Under the pieces are notes generated by a model. It did not search any database and was not told the origin of the DNA. It worked only from the letters and a program-made list of their open reading frames with translations. A stretch of 64,000 bases of DNA from Flavobacterium sp. 9R (GTDB taxonomy: Bacteria > Bacteroidota > Bacteroidia > Flavobacteriales > Flavobacteriaceae): the NCBI RefSeq assembly GCF_902506345.1, contig NZ_LR733413.1:911456-975455 (forward strand), in the 5' to 3' direction. Positions 19,099 through 28,408 of this stretch are shown piece after piece (within the stretch, counting starts at the first letter, position 1; every line of letters begins with the position of its first letter). Position numbers and translations under genes: made by a program.

Positions 19099-20751
19099 AT
19101 GATTACGTCACTTTCTATCAAAAATTTTGCTTTAATAGATCAACTAACTATTGATTTTACAAAAGGGTTATCTATCATTACGGGTGAAACGGGAGCGGGT
19201 AAGTCTATAATTCTTGGAGCTTTAGGATTAGTTTTAGGAAAAAGAGCAGACTTGTCTTCTCTAAAAAACACGGAGGAAAAATGTGTTATCGAAGCACATT
19301 TTGAGATCTCTAAATACAATTTGCAAGCTTTTTTTGAGGACAATGATTTGGATTATGAAGCGGATACCATTATTCGTAGAGAAATTTTGCCTTCAGGTAA
19401 ATCAAGAGCTTTTATCAATGATAGCCCAGTTAATCTGCAAGAATTGCAAGAACTAAGCCTGTACTTAATCGACATCCATTCGCAACAACAAACCCAAGAA
19501 TTGTCTGATGAGGCGGTACAATTTAAAATTATTGACGCAATTGCTGAGAATAAATCGGAACTTCTGAAATACCAAGAGGGGTTAAAAAAATACAAAACAG
19601 AAAAAGCGCTATTGGCTTCTTTGATAAAAAAACAAGGGGAGTCAATTAAAGAACAAGAGTACCATACTTTTTTATTAGAAGAATTGTTGTCAGCCAAACT
19701 TATGGATGGGGAACAAGAACAACTAGAAGAGGACTTTGAACGATTGAATAATGTGGAGACCATAAAGGAAGCAATTGACAAATCGCTAGCCATTGCAAAT
19801 GAAGAAGAAATTGGAGTCTTGCATCATTTGAAAGAAATTAAAAGCACTTTTCAACGGATTACTCCTTTTAGCGCTAAATACCAAGAGTTGCAAGAGCGAA
19901 TAAATAGTGTGATTATTGAATTTGATGATATTTGTTCAGAATTAAACCAACATGCCGAACTGGTGTTGAGTGATCCTGAGAAATTAGAATACACGAATCA
20001 AAAATTGCAACTAATCTATACGCTTCAAAAAAAGCATCAAGTGAAATCTGTGGCAGAACTGTTGGAGATTGAGAACGATTTAGACCAATCATTACTATCA
20101 ATTAGTAACCTCGATGCTGAAATCGAAAAAATAAAAGCTGAAATCACTAGTCAAGAGCAAGAGCTAGATGGGGTGGCAATGGTGATTCACGAAAAACGCC
20201 TTCAGTCAATACCAGTTTTGACTTCTAAAATGACGCAAATTCTTGAGAATTTAGGAATGCCCAATGTTCGTTTCAAGATTGATTTAAATCAAGTAGCAAC
20301 GTATTTTGCCAACGGCAAAGAAGAATTAAATTTTTTGTTTTCGGCCAATAAAGGTGGAGATTTTGGTTTGCTTAAAAAAGTGGCTTCTGGCGGTGAAATG
20401 TCCCGTATTATGTTAGCGGTCAAAGCAATTTTGGCACAATACTCTAAGTTACCGACCTTGATTTTTGACGAGATAGATACAGGTGTTTCTGGTGAAATTG
20501 CTATTCGAATGGGAGAAATCATGAAACAAATGAGTGCTAACATGCAAGTTTTTGCAATTACGCATTTACCCCAAATTGCTGCCAAAGGAGATTCGCATTT
20601 TAAAGTAGCTAAAAGTACTGTAGGAGAGGTGACTAACTCGGAATTGAAGTTGTTAACCGAGGAGGAAAGAGTGCTTGAAATTGCGCAAATGCTCTCTGGA
20701 ACTGTCGTTTCTGAATCAGCCTTAAATCACGCCAAAGCCTTGCTGAACTAA
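19099..20751 (+). CDS. recN: DNA repair protein RecN
   Basis: This 550-residue SMC-like ATPase acts in double-strand break repair. Seen are SLSIKNFALIDQLTIDF at the N-terminus, Walker A GETGAGKSI, a long coiled-coil centre (residues about 150-370), the ABC signature VASGGEMSRIMLAVKAIL, Walker B LPTLIFDEIDTGVSG and the ITHLPQIAAKGDSHF switch region. Full length. A TATTTTTG box at 19056-19063 could drive it separately, though its -33 is weak. Confidence 0.96.
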   Translation: MITSLSIKNFALIDQLTIDFTKGLSIITGETGAGKSIILGALGLVLGKRADLSSLKNTEEKCVIEAHFEISKYNLQAFFEDNDLDYEADTIIRREILPSGKSRAFINDSPVNLQELQELSLYLIDIHSQQQTQELSDEAVQFKIIDAIAENKSELLKYQEGLKKYKTEKALLASLIKKQGESIKEQEYHTFLLEELLSAKLMDGEQEQLEEDFERLNNVETIKEAIDKSLAIANEEEIGVLHHLKEIKSTFQRITPFSAKYQELQERINSVIIEFDDICSELNQHAELVLSDPEKLEYTNQKLQLIYTLQKKHQVKSVAELLEIENDLDQSLLSISNLDAEIEKIKAEITSQEQELDGVAMVIHEKRLQSIPVLTSKMTQILENLGMPNVRFKIDLNQVATYFANGKEELNFLFSANKGGDFGLLKKVASGGEMSRIMLAVKAILAQYSKLPTLIFDEIDTGVSGEIAIRMGEIMKQMSANMQVFAITHLPQIAAKGDSHFKVAKSTVGEVTNSELKLLTEEERVLEIAQMLSGTVVSESALNHAKALLN

Positions 20752-20769
20752 AAAAATGGGCTATATTTG
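20740..20769 (+). promoter_or_regulatory. Promoter of fabV
   Basis: TTG (20740-20742), 19-nt spacer and TATATTTG (20762-20769). The -33 element lies inside the last codons of recN. The fabV leader would be about 60 nt. Confidence 0.75.
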
Positions 20770-20836
20770 TCGATTAAATAATTAAATCAATATTAATACT
20801 AGTTTTTTTTACTTTAAAAAAAGAAATTTCGATACT

Positions 20837-22027
20837 ATGATTATAGAACCAAGAATGAGAGGATTTATTTGTTTGACATCTCACCCAGATGGATGCGAAC
20901 AAAATGTGAAAAATCAAATAGAATACATCAAATCAAAAGGAACTATTGAAGGTGCTAAAAAAGTGTTAGTGATAGGTGCTTCTACTGGATTTGGGTTGGC
21001 TTCAAGAATCACTAGTGCTTTCGGATCGAATGCTGCAACTATTGGTGTTTTCTTCGAAAAACCTGCTGCTGAAGGAAAAACAGCTTCTCCAGGTTGGTAC
21101 AATTCTGCCGCTTTTGAAAAAGAAGCGCACAAAGCCGGTTTGTATGCGAAAAGTATTAATGGTGATGCTTTTTCTAATGAAGTGAAGCAACAAACGATTG
21201 ATTTGATAAAAAAAGACTTAGGTCAAGTTGATTTAGTAGTCTATAGTTTGGCTTCTCCAGTGCGTCAACACCCAGTTACTGGTGTATTGCATCGTTCTAC
21301 TTTAAAACCTATTGGAGGGGTTTATACAAACAAAACGGTTGATTTTCATTCTGGTAAAGTGTCCGATATTTCAATCCAACCTTGTGAAGGTGATGATATT
21401 GAAAACACCGTGGCTGTAATGGGTGGGGAAGATTGGGCGATGTGGATGGACGCTTTAAAAGCTGAAAACTTATTAGCCGAAGGAGCAATGACTGTCGCTT
21501 ATTCTTATATCGGCCCTTCATTGACAGAAGCGGTTTATAGAAAAGGAACCATAGGAAGAGCTAAAGACCATCTAGAAGCAACAGCATTTTCTATTGCGGA
21601 TAGTTTGAAAGAAATCAACGGAAAAGCTTTTGTTTCTGTTAACAAAGCATTGGTTACTCAGGCCAGTTCAGCTATTCCAGTAATTCCATTGTATATTTCA
21701 TTGTTGTACAAAATCATGAAAGAAAAAGGAATTCACGAAGGTTGTATAGAACAAATTCAACGTTTGTACAGCGAACGTTTGTACAGCAACGAGGGAATCG
21801 CTACAGATGACAAAGGCAGAATTCGTATTGATGACTGGGAAATGAGAGAGGATGTTCAGGAATTAGTGGCTAAGTTATGGCCAGAAGCTACAACTGAAAA
21901 TCTAGCGGAAATTGGAGACTTAGCGGGATACCGTCATGATTTCTACAACCTTTTTGGATTTGAGTTCGACGGGGTAAATTATCAAGCCGAAGCCAACGAG
22001 TTGGTAAGCGTACCTAGTATAGTTTAA
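20837..22027 (+). CDS. fabV: NADH-dependent trans-2-enoyl reductase, FabV/TER type
   Basis: A 396-residue enzyme that reduces the trans-2 double bond of enoyl-ACP or enoyl-CoA. Family features: MIIEPRMRGFICLTSHPDGC at the N-terminus, the cofactor loop VIGASTGFGLASRI, YSLASPVRQHP, and the active-site Y-x8-K in the segment YRKGTIGRAK. It is followed by a terminator-like hairpin and then by an unrelated enoyl reductase of the FabI type. Whether the substrate is ACP- or CoA-bound cannot be told from sequence; FabV enzymes are typically triclosan-resistant. Confidence 0.93.
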   Translation: MIIEPRMRGFICLTSHPDGCEQNVKNQIEYIKSKGTIEGAKKVLVIGASTGFGLASRITSAFGSNAATIGVFFEKPAAEGKTASPGWYNSAAFEKEAHKAGLYAKSINGDAFSNEVKQQTIDLIKKDLGQVDLVVYSLASPVRQHPVTGVLHRSTLKPIGGVYTNKTVDFHSGKVSDISIQPCEGDDIENTVAVMGGEDWAMWMDALKAENLLAEGAMTVAYSYIGPSLTEAVYRKGTIGRAKDHLEATAFSIADSLKEINGKAFVSVNKALVTQASSAIPVIPLYISLLYKIMKEKGIHEGCIEQIQRLYSERLYSNEGIATDDKGRIRIDDWEMREDVQELVAKLWPEATTENLAEIGDLAGYRHDFYNLFGFEFDGVNYQAEANELVSVPSIV

Positions 22028-22041
22028 TAGAAAAAAACAAG

Positions 22042-22096
22042 AACACCTTATTTTAATTTTATGTACAGTAAAAATTAAAATGAGGTGTTTTTTTAT
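22042..22096 (+). terminator. Terminator or attenuator between fabV and fabI
   Basis: AACACCT-t-ATTTTAATTTT (22042-22060) pairs with AAAATTAAAAT-g-AGGTGTT (22071-22088), followed by a T run. An in-frame ATG at 22080 lies inside the right arm, so the real fabI start is the downstream ATG. No promoter is evident between this hairpin and fabI, so read-through may matter. Confidence 0.72.
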
Positions 22097-22118
22097 TGAT
22101 AAAAAAGAGATAGTTACA

Positions 22119-22925
22119 ATGTACAATTTACTAAAAGGAAAAAAAGGAATTATTTTTGGTGCTTTAGATGAAAATTCTATTGCTTGGAAAACAGCTGAAC
22201 GTGTGCATGAAGAAGGTGGGATTTTTGTTTTAACAAATGCTCCAGCTTCTATCCGAATGGGAAACATTGATCAGTTAGCAAGCAAAACTGGTGCAAAAGT
22301 CATTCCTGCCGACGCCACTTCCGTAGCTGATCTAGAAAAATTAGTCGATGAAGCCATGGTTATTCTGGGAGGAAAAATCGACTTTGTATTGCATTCAATC
22401 GGAATGTCGGTAAATGTGCGCAAAGGCAATCATTACACCAATCAAAATTACGATTTTACAGAAAAGGGATGGAATGTTTCGGCAGTTTCATTTCACAAAG
22501 TACTGCAAGTGTTATACAAAAAAGACGCTATGAATGAATGGGGAAGTATTGTTGCTCTATCCTATATGGCGGCGCAACGTGTTTTTCCAGATTACAACGA
22601 TATGGCCGATAACAAGGCTTTCTTAGAATCGATAGCGAGAAGCTTCGGGTATTTCTTTGGTAAAAAATCAAAAGTACGAGTAAATACGATTTCTCAATCT
22701 CCTACCGCTACTAAGGCGGGACATGGTGTGAAAGGATTTAATGGTTTTATCAATTATTCCGAAAAAATGGCGCCACTTGGTAACGCCTCTGCTTTAGATT
22801 GTGCCAATTATACCGTTACCTTGTTTTCTGATTTGACACGCAAAGTAACCTTGCAAAATTTAATGCACGATGGTGGTTTCTCCAACGTAGGGGTAAGCCA
22901 AGAAATAATGGAAATGTTTGAATAA
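22119..22925 (+). CDS. fabI: Enoyl-[acyl-carrier-protein] reductase, FabI type
   Basis: A 268-residue short-chain dehydrogenase starting MYNLLKGKKGIIFGALDENS; GALDENSIAW is the atypical NAD-binding loop of the FabI class. Also present are FVLHSIGMS, SYMAAQRVFPDYNDMADNKA with the FabI Tyr-x6-Lys pair, and VRVNTISQSPTATKAG. It performs the last reduction in each cycle of fatty-acid elongation. The frame extends up to an ATG at 22080 that lies in the preceding hairpin, so the start at 22119 is preferred. Confidence 0.9.
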   Translation: MYNLLKGKKGIIFGALDENSIAWKTAERVHEEGGIFVLTNAPASIRMGNIDQLASKTGAKVIPADATSVADLEKLVDEAMVILGGKIDFVLHSIGMSVNVRKGNHYTNQNYDFTEKGWNVSAVSFHKVLQVLYKKDAMNEWGSIVALSYMAAQRVFPDYNDMADNKAFLESIARSFGYFFGKKSKVRVNTISQSPTATKAGHGVKGFNGFINYSEKMAPLGNASALDCANYTVTLFSDLTRKVTLQNLMHDGGFSNVGVSQEIMEMFE

Positions 22926-22981
22926 ATAGTATCTTTGCGCAACAATTTGAAAATACTAATATTAATACCACCCTGTTTACT

Positions 22982-23986
22982 ATGTTTTTTTCTTTAATTA
23001 TTCCAGTATATAACCGACCGGATGAAGTAGATGAACTATTGATGAGTTTGTCTCAAATGGAGTATCATGATGTATATGAAATAGTAATTATTGAAGACGG
23101 ATCGACTATCAAATGCCAAGAGGTATTAGAAAAGTATGCTGACAAATTAAATATTTCGTATTATTTCAAACCAAATTCGGGTCCTGGTGATTCTAGAAAT
23201 TTTGGTATGGAAAAAGCAAGAGGGAATTATTTTATAATTTTTGACTCAGATTGTATTATTCCTGCAAACTATTTAATTGAAGTAGAAAAAGCCTTAAAAG
23301 AAACCTATGTCGATTGTTTTGGTGGACCCGATAAAGCTTTGGATAGCTTCTCGGACATTCAAAAGGCCATCAATTTTGCGATGACTTCTTTCTTGACTAC
23401 AGGCGGTATTCGTGGGGGGTCTGAGAAAATTGGTAAATTCCAACCGCGTAGTTTTAATATGGGATTGTCTCGTAGAGCTTTTGAAGTTTCAAAAGGATTT
23501 GGAAACATTCACCCAGGGGAAGATCCTGATTTGTCAATACGATTATGGGAATTAGGGTTTGAAACGAGATTAATTCCTGAGGCCTATGTGTACCACAAAA
23601 GAAGAATCGATTGGGAAAAGTTTGCTATTCAAGTGAATAAATTTGGTAAGGCAAGACCTATTTTAAACAGTTGGTACCCAAAATACAGTAAACCAACTTT
23701 CTTCTTTCCGACTTTGTTTATTCTTGGACTAGGGTTCTCTATTTTTATGTATTTGTTTAGCCAAAATTTTGATTTTTTACTGCAATTGTATTTCATCTAT
23801 TTTATTCTAATTTTTATTACGTCTTCTATTCAAAATAAAAATATAAAAGTCGGATATCTTTCCATGATAGCAGTATGGAAGCAGTTTTGGGGATACGGAA
23901 CCGGTTTTTTACTGTCCTTTATAAAAGTCATACTTTTGAAGCAAAAGCCCCAAGAAGTCTTTCCTGAATTATTTTTCAAAGTATAA
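22982..23986 (+). CDS. Family 2 glycosyltransferase with membrane tail
   Basis: A 334-residue enzyme. The N-terminal GT-A fold has SLIIPVYNRPDEVDELL, VIIEDGST, GPGDSRNFGMEKARG and the metal-binding FDSDCI. An acceptor-side segment HPGEDPDLSIRLWELGF contains the ED motif of GT2 enzymes. The last third has two to three hydrophobic segments (residues about 245-265 and 270-290) anchoring it to the inner membrane. The sugar and acceptor are unknown; surface polysaccharide or lipid glycosylation is likely. Its stop codon abuts the coaE ATG. Confidence 0.88.
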   Translation: MFFSLIIPVYNRPDEVDELLMSLSQMEYHDVYEIVIIEDGSTIKCQEVLEKYADKLNISYYFKPNSGPGDSRNFGMEKARGNYFIIFDSDCIIPANYLIEVEKALKETYVDCFGGPDKALDSFSDIQKAINFAMTSFLTTGGIRGGSEKIGKFQPRSFNMGLSRRAFEVSKGFGNIHPGEDPDLSIRLWELGFETRLIPEAYVYHKRRIDWEKFAIQVNKFGKARPILNSWYPKYSKPTFFFPTLFILGLGFSIFMYLFSQNFDFLLQLYFIYFILIFITSSIQNKNIKVGYLSMIAVWKQFWGYGTGFLLSFIKVILLKQKPQEVFPELFFKV

Positions 23987-24562
23987 ATGACGGCTATCAT
24001 TGGTTTAACAGGTGGTATTGGTAGTGGTAAAACTACTGTGGCAAATTTTTTCAAAGAATTGGGTGTTCCTGTTTATATAGCCGATGATGCTGGCAAAGAA
24101 GTCATGCAATCCCAAACCATTCTTTCTGAAATCAAAGCTGCCTTCGGCGAAGAAATAGTCGAAAAAGGGATACTCAATAGACAAAAATTAGCAGCTATTG
24201 TATTTGCAGATCAAGAAAAATTACAACAACTAAATGCTATTGTGCATCCTGCCGTAGCAAATCACTTCAAACTTTGGTTGTCCAATCACCAACAATTTCC
24301 TTTTATTATTTATGAATCTGCAATTCTCTTTGAAAGCAAAGGAAATGAAAAATGTAATAAAATAATTACGGTTACTGCTCCCTTATCCGTTAAGTTACAG
24401 CGTGTGATGACGCGCGATACTGCTACTGAAGAGCAGGTTCTTTTGCGAATGAAATCCCAATGGTCAGACGATCAGCGTGTTGCGAAAAGCGACTTTGTAA
24501 TTGAAAACATCGATTTAGAAAAGACAAAATCACAAGTTGTTAAAATTCTTAAAATTTTATAG
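23987..24562 (+). CDS. coaE: Dephospho-CoA kinase
   Basis: The 191-residue kinase phosphorylates dephospho-CoA in the final step of CoA synthesis. It opens with the P-loop IIGLTGGIGSGKTTVANFF, then VYIADDAGKEVM, a CoA-domain segment LNAIVHPAVANHF, IIYESAILFE and the lid region VMTRDTATEEQVLLRMKSQW. Starts on the base after the glycosyltransferase stop, so it is translationally linked to it. Confidence 0.95.
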   Translation: MTAIIGLTGGIGSGKTTVANFFKELGVPVYIADDAGKEVMQSQTILSEIKAAFGEEIVEKGILNRQKLAAIVFADQEKLQQLNAIVHPAVANHFKLWLSNHQQFPFIIYESAILFESKGNEKCNKIITVTAPLSVKLQRVMTRDTATEEQVLLRMKSQWSDDQRVAKSDFVIENIDLEKTKSQVVKILKIL

Positions 24563-24641
24563 ATAAAACAATTTGAGGATATAATGTTAATATTTGGTTA
24601 ATGCATTATTTATTATATTGTTAAAATGTTAATTTTGTGAC

Positions 24642-26225
24642 ATGAATAGGATGTTTTTTAGATTATTAGTGCTGTTAATGAGTTTGTCCCTAATTGGTAT
24701 AATTCTTGTACAAGTTTATTGGTTCAATTCCTCTTTTAACAATAATGATGAACAATTCAAATTTCATGTTAAACAAGTTATTGGCAATGTTGCTGAAAAA
24801 CTGGAAAAACAAGAAGCATATAATTTTTATGACAGATACAATAAACTAAAAGATAGTACGGGTAGAATTCCACAACGTGAGGACATAATGGAGTTCACAT
24901 TGGTTCAGAAAAATAAGAAAACCAATAAAACCATTGTATATTCCAATAGTATCATTTCTGAAGATTATAAAATTAACCCGTCGTTCTCAAGTAAGAAAAA
25001 AGACGATTTAAAATTTAAGAATTTTAACTCAAAGAGAACCACCGAGATTTATAATAACAACAGTATTGATAATTCTGGTTATCAGAAAAGCTTGATACCA
25101 GATGTGAAAATTGAAAAATCAGGAAATTTAGACATTCTTGATAACGTACAATTTGAAATTTCATACAAAGACATTGCTTCTGCAATGCCTATACAAGAAA
25201 GAGTATCCAATGACGTTCTTAATAAGTTGATAAAAAAAGAATTAGATGAAAATGGAGTAAATACGCATTTTGAGTTTGGAGTATACAGTAACGGTTTGGC
25301 AACAAAAATTCGTTCTGAAAACTTTAGCTATGACAAAGATGCTACGTATTCGACACCCATCTTTACTGATAATGAAGGAACAGAAAAATATAAACTACTA
25401 GTTACTTTCCCATACAAAAAGAAATTTTTGTTGTCGGATTTGGTAAGTATCACTGTTTTGTCCATCATTTTCACTTTGATTATTTTAATTGCCTATACTT
25501 CTGCTTTGAATCAGTTGATTAGACAACGTCAAATTTCTGAGATTAAAACGGATTTTATCAACAACATGACGCATGAGTTCAAAACACCTATTGCTACGAT
25601 TAATTTGGCTTTAGATGCGATACGTAACCCAAAAATCATTGAAGATAAAGATAAGGTGTTTAAATATCTCGAAATGATTCGAGAAGAAAACAAAAGAATG
25701 CATGCTCAAGTTGAGAATGTGTTAAGAATCTCTAAACTGGAGAAGAAAGAATTAGACATTATCAAAGAGTCTAAAAATGTAGAAGAAGTTATAGAGGACG
25801 CAATAGAGCACGTAAATTTAATTTTAGAAGATAGAGAAGGAAAAATTGATTTGCATTTTGAAGCCTCTAGAACAACAGTTCTATTAAACGATTTTCACTT
25901 TACAAATGTAATTGTTAATATATTAGAAAACGCCATAAAATACACACCGAGCATTCCTAAAATTGACATTTATACTGAAAATATCAAAGACATGCTTTTG
26001 ATAAAAGTGAAGGACAATGGTTTGGGAATGAGTAAGATTGCTCAAAAAAGAGTGTTCGAAAAATTTTATAGAGAACACACTGGAGATTTACATAATGTAA
26101 AAGGTCACGGTCTTGGATTAGCATATGTAAAACAAATAGTTGAAGACCATAACGGTCAAGTTTATGTAGAAAGCGAAAAGGGTAAAGGAAGTACCTTTAT
26201 CATAAAAATACCACTAATAAATTAG
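24642..26225 (+). CDS. Sensor histidine kinase (RprX-like)
   Basis: A 527-residue membrane kinase with transmembrane segments at about 5-27 and 265-287 enclosing a 235-residue periplasmic sensor of no recognised family. The cytoplasmic part has the H-box FINNMTHEFKTPIATI with phosphoacceptor His311, the N-box VNILENAIKYTP, G1 VKDNGLGMS and G2 GHGLGLAYVKQIV. The response regulator follows 3 bp downstream. The arrangement resembles RprXY of Bacteroides; the signal is unknown. There is no HAMP domain. Confidence 0.92.
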   Translation: MNRMFFRLLVLLMSLSLIGIILVQVYWFNSSFNNNDEQFKFHVKQVIGNVAEKLEKQEAYNFYDRYNKLKDSTGRIPQREDIMEFTLVQKNKKTNKTIVYSNSIISEDYKINPSFSSKKKDDLKFKNFNSKRTTEIYNNNSIDNSGYQKSLIPDVKIEKSGNLDILDNVQFEISYKDIASAMPIQERVSNDVLNKLIKKELDENGVNTHFEFGVYSNGLATKIRSENFSYDKDATYSTPIFTDNEGTEKYKLLVTFPYKKKFLLSDLVSITVLSIIFTLIILIAYTSALNQLIRQRQISEIKTDFINNMTHEFKTPIATINLALDAIRNPKIIEDKDKVFKYLEMIREENKRMHAQVENVLRISKLEKKELDIIKESKNVEEVIEDAIEHVNLILEDREGKIDLHFEASRTTVLLNDFHFTNVIVNILENAIKYTPSIPKIDIYTENIKDMLLIKVKDNGLGMSKIAQKRVFEKFYREHTGDLHNVKGHGLGLAYVKQIVEDHNGQVYVESEKGKGSTFIIKIPLIN

Positions 26226-26228
26226 CGA

Positions 26229-26945
26229 ATGGAAAATGTAAATAAAAAGATTCTACTAGTAGAAGACGATTTGAATTTTGGAGCGGTTTTAAAAGATTAT
26301 TTGATGCTAAATGACTTTGATGTTGTGCTAGCAAAAAACGGAATGGAAGGTTTTGAAAAATTTAAGAAGGACAATTACGATTTGTGTATCTTAGATGTTA
26401 TGATGCCTTACAAAGACGGATATACTTTAGCCAAAGAAATTCGTGAGAAAAACAGCGAAGTGCCAATCATCTTTTTAACCGCAAAAACGATGAAAGAAGA
26501 TGTAATGAAAGGCTATAAAGCAGGTGCTGATGATTATCTAAACAAGCCTTTTGATTCAGAAGTGTTGTTGATGAAAATCAAAGCCATCATTCAAAGAAAA
26601 TCTTCTGAAGTGAAAACAGACCAAGTGCAGTTTGAATTCAACATCGGGAAGTTCCATTTGAACTCTAAATTGAGATTTTTGACCTTCCAAAATGAAGAAC
26701 CAATCAAATTGTCTCCAAAAGAGAATGAATTGCTAAAAATGCTTATTCTTCACGAAAATGATTTAATGCCAAGAGAATTAGCGTTGACTAAAATCTGGAG
26801 AGATGACAATTATTTTACTTCAAGAAGTATGGATGTGTACATCGCCAAATTGAGAAAATACCTAAAACCAGACGAAGATGTTGAAATCTTGAACATCCAC
26901 GGTGAAGGATTCAGATTGGTAGTAAAAAGTAGTACTACAGCCTAA
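26229..26945 (+). CDS. OmpR-family response regulator (RprY-like)
   Basis: A 238-residue regulator with a receiver domain (VEDDLNFG acidic pair, Asp56 in CILDVMMPYKDGYTLA, Thr in IFLTAKT, Lys in YLNKPF) and a C-terminal winged helix with the OmpR pattern LSPKENELLKMLILHEND and SRSMDVYIAKLRKYL. Co-transcribed with the preceding kinase, which is certainly its partner by spacing. Targets unknown. Confidence 0.94.
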   Translation: MENVNKKILLVEDDLNFGAVLKDYLMLNDFDVVLAKNGMEGFEKFKKDNYDLCILDVMMPYKDGYTLAKEIREKNSEVPIIFLTAKTMKEDVMKGYKAGADDYLNKPFDSEVLLMKIKAIIQRKSSEVKTDQVQFEFNIGKFHLNSKLRFLTFQNEEPIKLSPKENELLKMLILHENDLMPRELALTKIWRDDNYFTSRSMDVYIAKLRKYLKPDEDVEILNIHGEGFRLVVKSSTTA

Positions 26946-26956
26946 TAATCACAAAT

Positions 26957-26987
26957 AAAAAAGCTTCGAATTTTTCGAAGCTTTTTT
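26957..26987. terminator. Bidirectional terminator
   Basis: A perfect 14-bp stem AAAAAAGCTTCGAA (26957-26970) / TTCGAAGCTTTTTT (26974-26987) with a 3-nt loop lies between the convergent response regulator and thioesterase genes. Confidence 0.85.
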
Positions 26988-26990
26988 ATT

Positions 26991-27731
26991 TTAGTTAAAA
27001 TGCAATTGCAGGGCAAAACAAGTTTTGTCTTCTTTTGTTATGCTGAAAATGGTGTCTTTTTCTTCTATGTTTTCATGAATTTGCACACTGTCATTCAGTG
27101 ATAGCTCTTTTAAAAAATTCATTTCAAAACTTTCTACTTTTTGCTGCAACAATAATTTTGGGTCAACCAAATCCAAACACCATTCTAGATACTTTACATT
27201 GTTGGCGTGGTTCACGATATCTAAGTCAGAAAGGCTTACTTTTTTTTCAAAAAGGACCGACTTCGCATGCGTAAGGTCTATTTTAGAAAAGCTGGTTGCA
27301 GTTGCTTTCTTATCTGGATACAATTCAAAATGTTCATAAGGTAAAGCAAGTGGCTCTGGACGTCTTTTTTGCGTATTAAATACCGCCCAAAATGTCTCAG
27401 AACCCACTATTTTTTTTCCATTTACATGTACTTCCAAAGCTCTTATCGAACGTGAGTTTTCCAAAGAATTAATCCAAGTGGTCACCGTAACGGTATCTCC
27501 CCATTTAGGCAACGCCTCGATTTCTACTCGCATTCTGCTCAAAACCCACGCTTGATGGAACTCTTGCATATCGGCAAAGCTGATGCCTCCAAGTTCAGAA
27601 TGGGCTGCAGCGGTTAATTGGAGCAAATTACACAATTCGGTATATTTTAAATACCCATTGGGTGCACATTGCGTAAAATTGATTTCCCAGTTTTTGGATA
27701 AAATCGAAGTGAAATTAGGAGATATAGGCAT
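26991..27731 (-). CDS. Acyl-ACP thioesterase
   Basis: A 246-residue double-hotdog protein. The N-terminal domain has SELGGISFADMQEFHQAWVL and the beta-strand TVTVTTWINSLENSRSIRAL; the second domain has the catalytic segment LDIVNHANNVKYLEWCLD with the Asn/His pair typical of bacterial FatA/FatB-like enzymes. It hydrolyses acyl-ACP to free fatty acid. I chose the ATG at 27731 (MPISPNFTSIL) over one nine codons upstream. It converges on the response regulator across a shared terminator. Confidence 0.85.
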   Translation of the reverse strand: MPISPNFTSILSKNWEINFTQCAPNGYLKYTELCNLLQLTAAAHSELGGISFADMQEFHQAWVLSRMRVEIEALPKWGDTVTVTTWINSLENSRSIRALEVHVNGKKIVGSETFWAVFNTQKRRPEPLALPYEHFELYPDKKATATSFSKIDLTHAKSVLFEKKVSLSDLDIVNHANNVKYLEWCLDLVDPKLLLQQKVESFEMNFLKELSLNDSVQIHENIEEKDTIFSITKEDKTCFALQLHFN

Positions 27732-27880
27732 TGTTGTATTGTAATAGTTGAATAGCAATTTGCTAGTGTTTTTTGATTGCTTCTTTCTGAAGGAACCGAT
27801 TTAAACGCAATAGCGTCTTGGTAAAACAAGTTGTTTTTTAAATTTCAAAACTTGTAGTAACCGCTGTAAATACATGATTT

Positions 27881-28408
27881 TTAATCGTGTTTTCCATCAA
27901 AGCTTTCCATCCATTTGCCCTGTACTTTCATAACTTGCTCTATCACATCTCTAACAGCACCTTTTCCGCCATTTTTATGTGAAATGTATTTTGAAATGCC
28001 TTTTATTTCTGGACAGGCATCTTGTGGACAGGTGGGTAAACCAACGAGTTGCATCACATGATAATCTGGAATATCGTCTCCCATATACAACACTTGTTCG
28101 GGTTGAATGGAATAAACATCGGTATATTCATCAAATGTGGCAACTTTATCTGGAGTCCCAAGATGAATGTCTGTAATTCCTAAATTTCGCAAACGTACTC
28201 GAACTCCTTCATTGCTTCCTCCTGAAATGATGCAAACATTATAGCCGCAGTCTATTGCCGTTTTAAGTGCATAGCCATCACGTATATTCATTGTTCGTAG
28301 CATTTCGCCACTGTTGTTGACAAACACAGACCCGTCTGTAAGCACCCCATCTACGTCGAAAACAAACGTAGTTATAGTATTCATTATTTCTTTATAGCTT
28401 TTTGCCAT
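27881..28408 (-). CDS. kdsC: KdsC-like HAD phosphatase (Kdo 8-phosphate phosphatase)
   Basis: A 175-residue HAD hydrolase of the small C0 type. It has motif I FDVDGVLTDGSVF, motif II IISGGS, motif III Lys in LGTPDKVATF and motif IV MGDDIPDYHVM. Length and the DVDGVLTDG variant fit KdsC, which releases Kdo from Kdo 8-phosphate for lipopolysaccharide. The N-terminus overlaps the end of the DUF2520 gene by 17 bp, so the two are translated together. Other small-molecule phosphatases of the same subfamily remain possible. Confidence 0.85.
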   Translation of the reverse strand: MAKSYKEIMNTITTFVFDVDGVLTDGSVFVNNSGEMLRTMNIRDGYALKTAIDCGYNVCIISGGSNEGVRVRLRNLGITDIHLGTPDKVATFDEYTDVYSIQPEQVLYMGDDIPDYHVMQLVGLPTCPQDACPEIKGISKYISHKNGGKGAVRDVIEQVMKVQGKWMESFDGKHD

